From Selenomonas sp. TAMA-11512 (GTDB taxonomy: Bacteria; Bacillota; Negativicutes; Selenomonadales; Selenomonadaceae): 64,000 bases of DNA. Positions within the stretch are counted from its first letter, which is position 1. The number at the start of each line of letters is the position of its first letter. Position numbers and translations under genes: made by a program. The notes below the pieces were generated by a model. The model saw only the letters and a list, made by a program, of their open reading frames with translations, was not told the DNA's origin and did not search any database. This document shows positions 1-7,788 of this stretch, in pieces. Where the stretch lies: positions 2,497,001 through 2,561,000 of the forward strand of contig NZ_AP029018.1 of NCBI RefSeq assembly GCF_037076525.1, written 5' to 3'.

Positions 1-243
1 ATCACCCGGGCGAAAATCCTTTACTTGCTCCCCGACTGCCTCAACCACTCCTGAGATTTCGTGTCCGAGCGGTACAGGAAGACGCAGCAGACGAGAGCCG
101 CTCTTGCCCTCATACTTATACAGATCGGTGCCGCAGAGTCCGCAGTAGGCGACTGCAATTTTGACTGCGTTCGCAGCCAGCGGCGGCTCAGGAAAAGCTC
201 CGACATGAACCTCGTGCTTGCCGGTCAAAACAAGCGCATTCAT
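1..243 (-). CDS. Zinc-dependent MDR dehydrogenase, N-terminal part (cut by window edge)
   Basis: The reading frame runs off the left edge, so only about 81 N-terminal residues are visible. It starts at ATG 241-243 after a strong ribosome site (gagggagggtgagc). The protein begins MNALVLTGKHEVHVGAF and shows the catalytic-zinc cysteine in YCGLCGTDLYKYEG and the GHEISGVVEAVG segment of medium-chain alcohol/polyol dehydrogenases (sorbitol or threonine dehydrogenase type). It is the last visible gene of the minus-strand PTS operon, 65 bp after the EIIB stop, which suggests it oxidises the sugar or polyol taken up by that PTS. The substrate cannot be read from the sequence. Confidence 0.85.
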   Translation of the reverse strand, partial: MNALVLTGKHEVHVGAFPEPPLAANAVKIAVAYCGLCGTDLYKYEGKSGSRLLRLPVPLGHEISGVVEAVGEQVKDFRPGD

Positions 244-308
244 ATGCTCACCCTCCCTCAAAGGCAGTGTTGTCCTCATTTGTCTGCATGACATCCCTCC
301 CATGCTCC

Positions 309-779
309 CTAGAGAGCATCTTTCATGTCCACGGCGTTGTTCGCAGGGATAATCTGGATCTTGACATCAATCCCCTTGTCCAAAAATTCCCGGAACATGT
401 CACGCTCCGCGTCTGAGGCAGCGATGTTCTTATAGAGCGTCCGCCGCTCCGCGTTCACCCCCATGCCGCCGACATTGATAGCGTGGAGCACAATGCCCGC
501 GTCGAGAAGCCTCTTGTATGTCTTTGGTGTCTTCGCGAGGAGGATCGTCGGAACAGAGAGCCCCTTCTGCAGTGTCGCCGCGGCATCGTCGCACGTATGG
601 ACGGTAACTTTAACGCCGGTCGGCGCGGCGAGTCGAATCACATCGATCATGAACTCATCCTTTGCGACCTTGTCGTCGATGACCATGATCTGCTTTGCAG
701 GCTTGACCTTCATCCAGGCAGTCATAACCTGTCCGTGGATGAGACGGTCGTCAATTCTTGCCAAAAGTAAGTTTTCCAT
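309..779 (-). CDS. PTS mannose/fructose/sorbose family EIIB
   Basis: 156 aa, normal length for a Man-family EIIB domain. The N-terminus contains IDDRLIHGQV, where His15 is the family's phosphorylated histidine. It takes phosphate from EIIA and passes it to the sugar entering through EIIC/EIID, and is a cytoplasmic protein at the inner membrane face. It sits downstream of the EIIA gene with an 18-bp gap in a C-D-A-B operon. Substrate is unknown. Family assignment is firm. Confidence 0.93.
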   Translation of the reverse strand: MENLLLARIDDRLIHGQVMTAWMKVKPAKQIMVIDDKVAKDEFMIDVIRLAAPTGVKVTVHTCDDAAATLQKGLSVPTILLAKTPKTYKRLLDAGIVLHAINVGGMGVNAERRTLYKNIAASDAERDMFREFLDKGIDVKIQIIPANNAVDMKDAL

Positions 780-797
780 GTCAGTCTCCTTTCTTTG

Positions 798-1199
798 TCA
801 GCGCGGATCAATCAGGCGAATACCGTCCTTCGCCGCGTCATGCGCGGCGGCGGCAAGTTCTCCTGCGGTTTCGTAATTGGGTCGTTCCATACTACAAAAC
901 AGCGTCATCGGCAGGCTGAGTCCGGTGATCACCGGAACGTTATATAGGTGGCTGTAGAGTCCCGCCGTATTGTACGGCGTGCCGCCCAGGAGATCGACGA
1001 CGGCGAGCACGCTCGTGATCTGCTCCTCTATCTGCAGCGACTCGACGGCTTCCTTGAAGCGCTGCTCATAGCTCTGCGGCGCTTCCCCGGGACGGAGAGG
1101 AACCGTGCGGGCATGGTCTATTATTCCAGCGATCATCTCCGCTGATTTCACCATCTCCACACACATATCTCCGTGGCTGGCAAATACAAGTCCGATCAT
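798..1199 (-). CDS. PTS mannose family EIIA
   Basis: 133 aa. It starts MIGLVFASHGD, with His9 as the expected phosphorylation site, followed by the LLGGTPYN loop typical of EIIA-Man domains. It receives phosphate from HPr and hands it to the separate EIIB protein encoded just downstream. The gene lies 48 bp after EIID. EIIA and EIIB are separate polypeptides here, not fused as in E. coli ManX. The LevR-type activator at 5212-7728 has its own EIIA-like domain, so the phosphorylation state of this system is likely sensed there (inference). Confidence 0.93.
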   Translation of the reverse strand: MIGLVFASHGDMCVEMVKSAEMIAGIIDHARTVPLRPGEAPQSYEQRFKEAVESLQIEEQITSVLAVVDLLGGTPYNTAGLYSHLYNVPVITGLSLPMTLFCSMERPNYETAGELAAAAHDAAKDGIRLIDPR

Positions 1200-1247
1200 A
1201 CGGTCTTCCTTTTCATTCCGTTAAAATTCCTCGGCTTTTGTCGTGAC

Positions 1248-2093
1248 TCATCCGGCAGCCGGCACGGCGAGCAGACCCGCCAGCGAGCACAGGATTCCGA
1301 CGATGAAGAGCACGGCGATAATGTAGGTCGGACTCTTGCCCCGTTCGAGCAGCTTCCATACGGCGAGCACGGCTGCGAGCGGCAGCATGGCGGGCAGGAG
1401 CGAGTCGAGGACGTTTTGCAGTGTGACGCTGACCTCGCCGATGGTGAACGCGATCGGGGTCATGATGGACACACGAGTCGCCGCCATCGAGCCGATGACC
1501 ATGAGACCAATGATGCTGAAGATCTCCGTCACACGGTTGAGTTCACCGGAGCGCAGGAGGCTCAGGACGGCGGTCTTTCCCTTCGTATAGCCGAGCATAT
1601 AGCACGAGTATCCGCAGGTCAGCATGATCGCCTTATAGCATACCTCGAAGAGGATGGGGCCGAAGATGTTTCCTGCGAGCGCCATGGAACACGCAATGCC
1701 GGCGAGAATCGGGTAGACAATGCCCTGCGATACCGTGTCGCCGATGCCCGCCATCGGTCCCATGAGACCGGTGCGCAGGGAGTTGATATCCTCCTCCGTG
1801 ACCTCCTCACCGTTCGCCGCCTGCTCCTCCATCGAGGCGCATATACCGGGGATGACTGTTCCGATGTACGAGGGTTCCGTATTGAAGAAGATCATGTATT
1901 TTTTCAGTGCGGCGGCGCGCTCCTCCTTGCTCTTATACAGGCGCTTGATCACGGGGATGATCGCCTGCGTCGAGCCCAGCGCCTGAAGACGCTCGTAGTT
2001 GTAGCATGTCTCCTGCGAGTATCCGCCGAGCCAGTGCTTGATGAGATCGCTTTTCCGGAGCCGTACCGGCTCTTTGTTTTCTGCTGACATCAT
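1248..2093 (-). CDS. PTS mannose family EIID, membrane component
   Basis: 281 aa, standard EIID length. Recognisable family blocks are HWLGGYSQETCYNYERLQ near the N-terminus, the FFNTEPSYIGTVIPGI region, and LRTGLMGPMAGIGDTVSQG in the middle. The C-terminus has hydrophobic membrane segments. With EIIC it forms the sugar-conducting part of the Man-type permease. It overlaps the EIIC stop by one base, indicating translational coupling. Confidence 0.94.
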   Translation of the reverse strand: MMSAENKEPVRLRKSDLIKHWLGGYSQETCYNYERLQALGSTQAIIPVIKRLYKSKEERAAALKKYMIFFNTEPSYIGTVIPGICASMEEQAANGEEVTEEDINSLRTGLMGPMAGIGDTVSQGIVYPILAGIACSMALAGNIFGPILFEVCYKAIMLTCGYSCYMLGYTKGKTAVLSLLRSGELNRVTEIFSIIGLMVIGSMAATRVSIMTPIAFTIGEVSVTLQNVLDSLLPAMLPLAAVLAVWKLLERGKSPTYIIAVLFIVGILCSLAGLLAVPAAG

Positions 2094-2839
2094 TACGCCT
2101 CCTCTTCCGTCTGGTTATTCCTGGTGAAAAAGTATACGAGAGCGCCTGCGATTGCGGCAAAAATGGTGATTGCCATCGTATCGAGATGCAGATACACCGT
2201 CATAAAGTAGCCGGCAAAGAAGAATGCAAGGATCTTTTTCTTGCCGATATACATGAGCAGCATTGCGATGCCCAATGCCGGCATGAGAGCGCCGACAGTC
2301 GAAAAGGCATCGATGAGGTGCTGTGGGATGGCGGCGAGTGCCTGTGTCGCATATTCGCTGCCGTAGCGGACGAGCAGGAACGCGGGAACGCCATTCAGAA
2401 TGAAGGACAGAATGCCCGACGGCACCCAGTTCATCAGGCGGACGCCGATAAGATCACCCTTGGCGACGTATTCATCCGCCTTGTGCACCCAGATACTGTT
2501 CAGCGTCATATAAGCCTGCCATGTCAATATGCCCAGGAGACTGAACGGCACGGCAAACGTCGGAGCTAGGATGGGATCTGCACCCGAGATGATCGTGAGC
2601 GCCGTTCCGAAGACGCCAGCGACCATGAGGTTACCCGGCATTGTGCCTCCGGCCGTGATCCATCCGAGGTAGGTGAGCTGGATATACGCCGCCGCCTTCA
2701 TCCCGACGATCGGCTCACCAAGCGCAAGTGCGACCAGAAAGCCTGACCAGAGCGGGTACAGCCACGTTCTGGTGATGACGTGGCTGACCCACCATGTGCT
2801 TACCGTCGCGATGATAGCGACTAAAATTGCTGAAATCAT
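2093..2839 (-). CDS. PTS mannose family EIIC, membrane component
   Basis: 248 aa, largely hydrophobic with several predicted membrane spans. Family features include WVSHVITRTWLYPLWSG and the GALVALALGEPI-like segment, here LVALALGEPIVGMKAAAY. It is the channel subunit of the Man-family PTS. It follows the SIS gene by 27 bp and overlaps EIID by one base. Man-family EIIC proteins are about 250-265 aa, so it appears intact. Confidence 0.93.
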   Translation of the reverse strand: MISAILVAIIATVSTWWVSHVITRTWLYPLWSGFLVALALGEPIVGMKAAAYIQLTYLGWITAGGTMPGNLMVAGVFGTALTIISGADPILAPTFAVPFSLLGILTWQAYMTLNSIWVHKADEYVAKGDLIGVRLMNWVPSGILSFILNGVPAFLLVRYGSEYATQALAAIPQHLIDAFSTVGALMPALGIAMLLMYIGKKKILAFFFAGYFMTVYLHLDTMAITIFAAIAGALVYFFTRNNQTEEEA

Positions 2840-2866
2840 TCGGTATACCTCCTTTAAGGTGTTGGT

Positions 2867-3472
2867 TTATTCCAAATTTGCATGATACCTCCACAGCGTA
2901 TGAAGGTCGCGGATACCCTTCTTTTCGGCAACCATCATGGCGACCGCGTCGAGGAACAGCAGCAGGCTCTGCTCGAACAGGCTGCTCATGATCTGCTGCG
3001 ATGCGACCTCGTTTGGCAGGGACAGCTTTGTCGCACACGGAATACGAATGAATACATTCTCGTATTCCGTCATCGTGCTCCGCGGATTTGCCCCGATGTG
3101 GATGACCTTCGCCTCGTATCGCTGTGCGATCTTTGCGATGGCGACCGGCACGGCGGTCTCGCCCGATCCGGAGCCGACGAGGAGCACATCGCCCTCCGTG
3201 ATGGCGGGCTCATCGATCGCCCCCACATAGTTTGCTGGAATGCCGAGATGGTTCATCCTCTTTGCGAACGCCTGCAGCATCAGCATCACGCGTCCGACAC
3301 CGATGACGAAGACCTTGCCTCCGCCGCAGAGCGCCTCGGCCAAGAACTCCGCATCGTCCGCGTTAATGCCGCTGAGCGCCGTATCCAGCTCGGATAGGAT
3401 AATCTGTTTCTTTTCCGCGTATGAAATCCTCCTCTCCTCCTTTTTGTACAGTAGAATCAAAGAATTCGGCAT
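2867..3472 (-). CDS. SIS-domain sugar-phosphate isomerase (6-phospho-3-hexuloisomerase-like), operon leader
   Basis: 201 aa from the first ATG. A single SIS domain shows FVIGVGRVMLMLQAFAKRMNHLG and the phosphate-binding LLVGSGSGET loop, as in hexulose-phosphate isomerases (HxlB type). It probably isomerises the phosphorylated product of the PTS. The start is uncertain: ATG 3472 lies only about 14 nt after the predicted sigma-54 start point and has a poor ribosome site, whereas a strong aaaggaggag sits inside codons 10-14 and is placed for an ATT start at 3427, giving about 186 aa, the usual HxlB length. First gene of the PTS operon. Confidence 0.82.
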   Translation of the reverse strand: MPNSLILLYKKEERRISYAEKKQIILSELDTALSGINADDAEFLAEALCGGGKVFVIGVGRVMLMLQAFAKRMNHLGIPANYVGAIDEPAITEGDVLLVGSGSGETAVPVAIAKIAQRYEAKVIHIGANPRSTMTEYENVFIRIPCATKLSLPNEVASQQIMSSLFEQSLLLFLDAVAMMVAEKKGIRDLHTLWRYHANLE

Positions 3473-3763
3473 AAGACGTCTCTGCCCGTATTAATACGCA
3501 AGAAGCATGCCAAAAATCTGTGTCATCTGTGTTGAATCGTGTATCCTTCTTTTATTATGCGGAAGAATACGGATAAATATTTTTTAAATTTAATGCAGTC
3601 AACACAGAAAATTTATTTGTATCCACATCTGTGTTATAATGAATCTGCAAAGAACATGAAATGTGTCGATTGTGTGATGCTTTTCTATACTATCCCTGCG
3701 ACAGACAATGTGTGCGGCGTCCGATGACTGCGTCCGCGTCGAGGAGGCAAATATGTCCAAGCA
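3457..3763. repeat. Duplicated LevR/PTS control region, copy 1
   Basis: Nearly identical to 4910-5222. It contains the minus-strand sigma-54 promoter, the CTGTGTTGA/TCAACACAG inverted repeats, a plus-strand extended -10 (TGTTATAAT, -10 at 3635-3640), a ribosome site and the first codons (ATGTCCAAGCA) of the activator gene. After those codons the similarity stops and a frame of only 19 codons remains (3753-3812, MSKQFSALLHTAPLLSLLQ). This copy is a scar of a duplication that placed a dehydrogenase gene between the operon and its regulator. Confidence 0.88.
3498..3512 (-). promoter_or_regulatory. Sigma-54 (-24/-12) promoter, copy 1, for the SIS-PTS operon
   Basis: Read on the minus strand: TGGCATGCTTCTTGC, matching the sigma-54 pattern TGGCAY-N5-TTGC with correct GG/GC spacing. 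It points to the SIS gene; the expected start point is about position 3486. The LevR-type AAA+ activator and rpoN are encoded nearby, which makes the assignment coherent. CTGTGT-containing repeats (CTGTGTTGA and its inverse TCAACACAG) lie upstream and could be the activator sites (inference). Confidence 0.8.
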
Positions 3764-3825
3764 ATTTTCCGCTTTGCTGCATACCGCCCCATTACTTTCC
3801 CTCCTGCAATAGAAAACGGCAGTCC

Positions 3826-4863
3826 CTAGAACGTGACGACGACGCGGTACTTATCTCCTGCAACAGCCGCCTCGAAAGCCTCCTTGATTTGTTCCTTTGG
3901 ATAAACCGCACTCACGAAAGGCTTTGTCGAGAGTGTACCGTTCGAGAGCAAGCGTGCGGCGCGGATAAAATCGCTGTCGTTGGAGTTTGCCGTGCCGAGC
4001 AGCTGAATGGACTTGCTGTGCACCCAATTGGGGTCGAACGGTACTGTCTCCGTCGGGTGAATCGAGGAATAGAAAAGGACTTTGCCGAGCGGCCTGACGC
4101 AGCGCATAGCTTCCTGCACCAAGGCGGGCGCGGCCGTCACATCAAAAACAATGTCCGCCATGTTGCCCTCCATGATTTCCTTGACGCGTGTTACGAGATC
4201 TTCCTTTTGAGGATTGACTGTGAAATCCGCGCCCAAGTCCTTTGCCAAGGCAAGCCTCCTTTCATCGGGATCAGAGATGATCACCCGTGCTCCACGTAAG
4301 CCGGCAAGCATCATGTGGAGCTGACCCATGATCCCGGCACCAATGACGACCACCGTATCCCCCAGTGCAATATTCGCTGTTTCGACACTGTGCACGACAC
4401 AGGTGACAGGCTCCGTCAGCGCAGCCTCGACTGCGGGCACGCCATCGTAGTGAAACAAGCTCTCCGGGCGAACTGCCATATACTCGCTGAGACCTCCCAT
4501 GCCGTGATACCCCGGCATCCAATCGATCGGCGCGCGATGGTCGAAATGCTCACATGTTTCGGGGTGACCGCTCTTGCAGGTCGTGCAGCTGCGGCAGGCG
4601 AGCGGCTCACCGATGACGACCTTATCACCGATGTGCCACTCCTCCTTGTTCACGCCCTCCCCCAGTGCCTCGATGCGCCCTGCAACCTCGTGCCCGCCGA
4701 CAAAAGGATATGGAATCTTGTTCACTCCTGTGTAAGCGCGCTGCTCCCAAGTACAAATTGCCGAGGCTTCCACTTTGACGAGTAGACGACCCGGCATGAG
4801 CATTGGCTTCGGCAAATCCTGAAGCTCGATTTTGTGGAGTCCGGTAAAGACCGCCACCTTCAT
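3826..4863 (-). CDS. Zinc-dependent MDR alcohol/polyol dehydrogenase (threonine/sorbitol dehydrogenase-like)
   Basis: About 345 aa from MKVAVFTG. Visible features are the catalytic-zinc region ASAICTWEQRAYTG and GGHEVAGRIEALG, four structural-zinc cysteines in CRSCTTCKSGHPETC, and the Rossmann loop VIGAGIMGQLH. It should oxidise a polyol or sugar-phosphate with NAD(P). The start is ambiguous: ATG 4863 matches the family, a TTG at 4872 is better spaced from gggagagg, and an in-frame ATG exists at 4893. The gene lies between the two copies of the control region, so copy 2 supplies its own sigma-54 promoter. It appears to be an insertion into the original regulator-operon arrangement. Confidence 0.88.
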   Translation of the reverse strand: MKVAVFTGLHKIELQDLPKPMLMPGRLLVKVEASAICTWEQRAYTGVNKIPYPFVGGHEVAGRIEALGEGVNKEEWHIGDKVVIGEPLACRSCTTCKSGHPETCEHFDHRAPIDWMPGYHGMGGLSEYMAVRPESLFHYDGVPAVEAALTEPVTCVVHSVETANIALGDTVVVIGAGIMGQLHMMLAGLRGARVIISDPDERRLALAKDLGADFTVNPQKEDLVTRVKEIMEGNMADIVFDVTAAPALVQEAMRCVRPLGKVLFYSSIHPTETVPFDPNWVHSKSIQLLGTANSNDSDFIRAARLLSNGTLSTKPFVSAVYPKEQIKEAFEAAVAGDKYRVVVTF

Positions 4864-4909
4864 ATTTTCCAAGAGAGCACCTCTCCCTTCCATCCATAGG
4901 AATAGTGGT

Positions 4910-5222
4910 TCAAAGAATTCGGCATAAGACGTCTCTGCCCGTATTAATACGCAAGAAGCATGCCAAAAATCTGTGTCATCTGTGTTGAATCGTGTGCTCT
5001 TCTTTTATTATGCGGAAGAATACGGATAAATATTTTTTAATTTAATGCAGTCAACACAGAAAATTTATTTGTGTCAGCATCTGTGTTATAATGAATCTAC
5101 AAAGAACATGAAATGTGTCGATTGTATGATGCTTTTCTATACTATCCCTGCGGCAAACAAATAATGTGCGCGGCATCCGATGACTGCGTCCGCGCAGAGG
5201 AGGAGGCGAATATGTCCAAGCA
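4910..5222. repeat. Duplicated LevR/PTS control region, copy 2
   Basis: Nearly identical to 3457-3763, with a few substitutions and small indels. It serves the divergent pair: minus strand toward the dehydrogenase (sigma-54 promoter 4951-4965) and plus strand toward the activator (extended -10 TGTTATAAT, TATAAT at 5087-5092). It ends inside the first codons of the activator gene, and is the copy with the full-length gene attached. Confidence 0.88.
4951..4965 (-). promoter_or_regulatory. Sigma-54 (-24/-12) promoter, copy 2, for the dehydrogenase
   Basis: The same TGGCATGCTTCTTGC sequence as copy 1 on the minus strand. It is about 90 bp upstream of the dehydrogenase start. Perfect conservation of the core while surrounding bases vary supports function. 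Confidence 0.78.
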
Positions 5223-7728
5223 GACAGATCGGCGGCAACGTATTCTGTCGTTCATAGAGACCCATATGCCCCCGGACGGCTATGATGCCTCCTATATTGC
5301 GGAGTTCCTCGGGCTGGATCGCGCCAATACGAGTCGAGAGCTGAATGCGCTGAGCCGCGACGGTCTCCTCGTGCGGATTGCGGGACGACCTGTTCGCTTC
5401 CGCATCGAGACGCACCCTGCAGCTGCGCTCAATACTCTGTCCGCAGAAGAACCGCCAGATGCGGAGCCTGGAACAGATCCCGAAGAGCAGGCGCTCCCTG
5501 CGGCAGAGAGCATGCTGGAAGCGTCCGAGGCACCGCTGTCAATCTTTTCCCGCATGATCGGCTATGACCAGAGTTTGAAGATGCCCATACAGCAGGCAAA
5601 AGCTGCCGTCCTCTATCCGCCGCACGGCCTCCACACGCTGATCGTAGGTGCAACAGGCGGCGGTAAAACCACGCTTGCCAAGGTGATGTATCTCTACGCA
5701 AAAGAAATGCATCGCCTGGACAGCGATGCACCCTACGTCATATTCAACTGCGCCGATTACGCAAAAAACCCGCAGCTGCTCCTGTCACATCTCTTCGGAC
5801 ATAAGAAGGGCGCCTTTACCGGCGCGAACGAAGAACGGGAGGGCATTGTCGAGAAGGCGGACGGCGGCATCCTCTTTCTCGATGAGATCCATCGCCTCCC
5901 GCCCGAGGGGCAGGAGATGCTCTTCTCTCTCATCGACCGAGGCGAGTACTATCGGCTCGGGGATACGGAACACATCCGCAGTGCGGACATCCTAATCCTT
6001 GCCGCCACGACGGAACAGCCGAATACGGCGATCCTGAAGACACTTTTGCGGCGCATTCCCAACGTCATTAAGATGCCGGATCTGAAGGAGCGCTCACTCG
6101 AGGAGCGCTACTATCTGATCAAATCGTTCTTCCAAAAGGAAGCGAAGAATATGGCGCTGTCCTTTTCTGTCTCGGCTGAAATCATCAAATTCTTCATGAG
6201 CTACGACTGCCCCGGCAACATCGGCCAGCTTGAGAACGACATCAAACTCGTCTGTGCAAATGCCTTCGTTAATTATATTGTAGGCAACGAGAGAGATCTC
6301 TTCATCGGTCTCTCGCACCTCCCTCCGCCGTACCTTGCCGATTTCGACATGCTGACCGAAGGCCGCGGGCTGCTGGACTCCTTTTTCTACGACGGTCGGG
6401 CGGAGGATCTGTTTTTCTCCCCCGATCAGCCGCTCTCTCCACCGCTGAACGAGTCGGAAGATCTCAATATATATCAGCTCATGGAGAATCATTCGAAAAA
6501 ATACTTTGCGGACGGGCTCTCACAGAAGACGATCAAGAAAATCTTCAACAACCAGATTGTCGAACAGTTCCAATACGTCTCGTCGAAATCGGGAAAACGT
6601 CCGGTCGGCGCGGATGAGTCCGCATTTTTAAAAATTATCTCGGCGGATATCTATGAGCCCATGAAGGCGGCAATTAGTACCCTGAAAGAAGATTTCGACG
6701 TCACACTGCCGCCGCAGGTGTTCCACGGGCTCGTGCTCCACGTCGAGACGATGGTCGAGCGCGTGCGGCGCGGGCGGGCTATCCCTGTACCGGAGAGCAG
6801 CGATGCCGAACTGTTCGACAACAAATACTATCAGGCGGCACAGTACCTCGTCCGTGTTCTTGAGGATCATCTGAATCTCACGCTTCCGGTTCAGGAGGCG
6901 ATCTTTATCTCACTCTACCTCCAGACGCTCGATCTCACCGTCAACGACAAGCACGTCGGTATCCTCCTGCTGTCGCACGGGTATCACGCAGCGGTCGACA
7001 TGGCTGTGGTCGCAAACCGGCTGCTCGACGTCGACCACGCGCACGGCCTGTGCATGCCGCTCGAGGAAAAGGTGAGTCAAGCGCTTGCGCGTGCGACACA
7101 GTTCGTTCAAAAGATCGATGAGGGCAAGGGTGTCCTTATCCTTGCGGATATGGGTTCCCTGCATACGTTTGGCGGTCTCATCACGAAGGCGACAGGGATC
7201 AAGACACATACCATACGCATGGTCAACCTCCCCCTCGCTATCGAGGCGACGCGCAAGGCGCTTCTTCCGGCGATGACGCTTGAAAATCTGGTCGAGGAAC
7301 TGGATAAGGAGACGTGCATCGCTGCATCACACGAAGAAATCACACAGAAGAAAGACCTCCTCTACTCGTCCAAACGCATCTTTCGGCTTGTAGAGGGAAC
7401 GTTGATCTTCCTGGATTCGAAAAAGGCGATTCCTCTGCTCGAAAAAATCTTTCTGGGGATTCTGTCAGACCTCGGAATCGAGCAGACGCCAAACCTCTAT
7501 ATCAAGTTCATCTTTCACACGGCCTGTATGCTCGAGCGAGCCATACGGAACGATCCGCTGGTGTACGAAAATCTGCAGGAACTTCAGATGACGCATCGAT
7601 CTCTCTATCAGACCATTGCCTCCGCCTTCGATGTCGCGGAGCGAACGTACGGCATCGAGATTTCAGAGGGTGAGCTCTGTTATATCACAGAGATTTTTGC
7701 CTACGAAATGGCAAGGGCCTCTCAATGA
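5212..7728 (+). CDS. levR: LevR-type sigma-54 activator with PRD and PTS EIIA-like domains
   Basis: 838 aa from ATG 5212, chosen because of the strong gaggaggaggcg ribosome site. Order: an N-terminal HTH (QTDRRQRILSFIETH, residues 1-65); an AAA+ ATPase with Walker A GATGGGKTT near residue 146 and the sigma-54 contact loop GAFTGA near 200; a PRD region; an EIIA-Man-like domain with LLLSHGYHAA near 585; and a second PRD at the C-terminus. LevR proteins activate sigma-54 promoters of Man-family PTS operons and are controlled by PTS phosphorylation of PRD and EIIA histidines. Transcribed divergently from the dehydrogenase and followed by rpoN. The name is by family; the substrate need not be levan. 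Confidence 0.9.
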   Translation: MSKQTDRRQRILSFIETHMPPDGYDASYIAEFLGLDRANTSRELNALSRDGLLVRIAGRPVRFRIETHPAAALNTLSAEEPPDAEPGTDPEEQALPAAESMLEASEAPLSIFSRMIGYDQSLKMPIQQAKAAVLYPPHGLHTLIVGATGGGKTTLAKVMYLYAKEMHRLDSDAPYVIFNCADYAKNPQLLLSHLFGHKKGAFTGANEEREGIVEKADGGILFLDEIHRLPPEGQEMLFSLIDRGEYYRLGDTEHIRSADILILAATTEQPNTAILKTLLRRIPNVIKMPDLKERSLEERYYLIKSFFQKEAKNMALSFSVSAEIIKFFMSYDCPGNIGQLENDIKLVCANAFVNYIVGNERDLFIGLSHLPPPYLADFDMLTEGRGLLDSFFYDGRAEDLFFSPDQPLSPPLNESEDLNIYQLMENHSKKYFADGLSQKTIKKIFNNQIVEQFQYVSSKSGKRPVGADESAFLKIISADIYEPMKAAISTLKEDFDVTLPPQVFHGLVLHVETMVERVRRGRAIPVPESSDAELFDNKYYQAAQYLVRVLEDHLNLTLPVQEAIFISLYLQTLDLTVNDKHVGILLLSHGYHAAVDMAVVANRLLDVDHAHGLCMPLEEKVSQALARATQFVQKIDEGKGVLILADMGSLHTFGGLITKATGIKTHTIRMVNLPLAIEATRKALLPAMTLENLVEELDKETCIAASHEEITQKKDLLYSSKRIFRLVEGTLIFLDSKKAIPLLEKIFLGILSDLGIEQTPNLYIKFIFHTACMLERAIRNDPLVYENLQELQMTHRSLYQTIASAFDVAERTYGIEISEGELCYITEIFAYEMARASQ

Positions 7729-7788
7729 AGTGCCGAGTACGGAACGAACATGAGCACTACAATGCATGACAAGAAAGGAGGGATACCG

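Noticed and set aside
1173-2087. Long plus-strand ORF (304 codons) opposite the EIID gene
   Set aside because: It is the complement of a well-supported EIID gene and is rich in His, Arg and Asp with no domain; a shadow frame.
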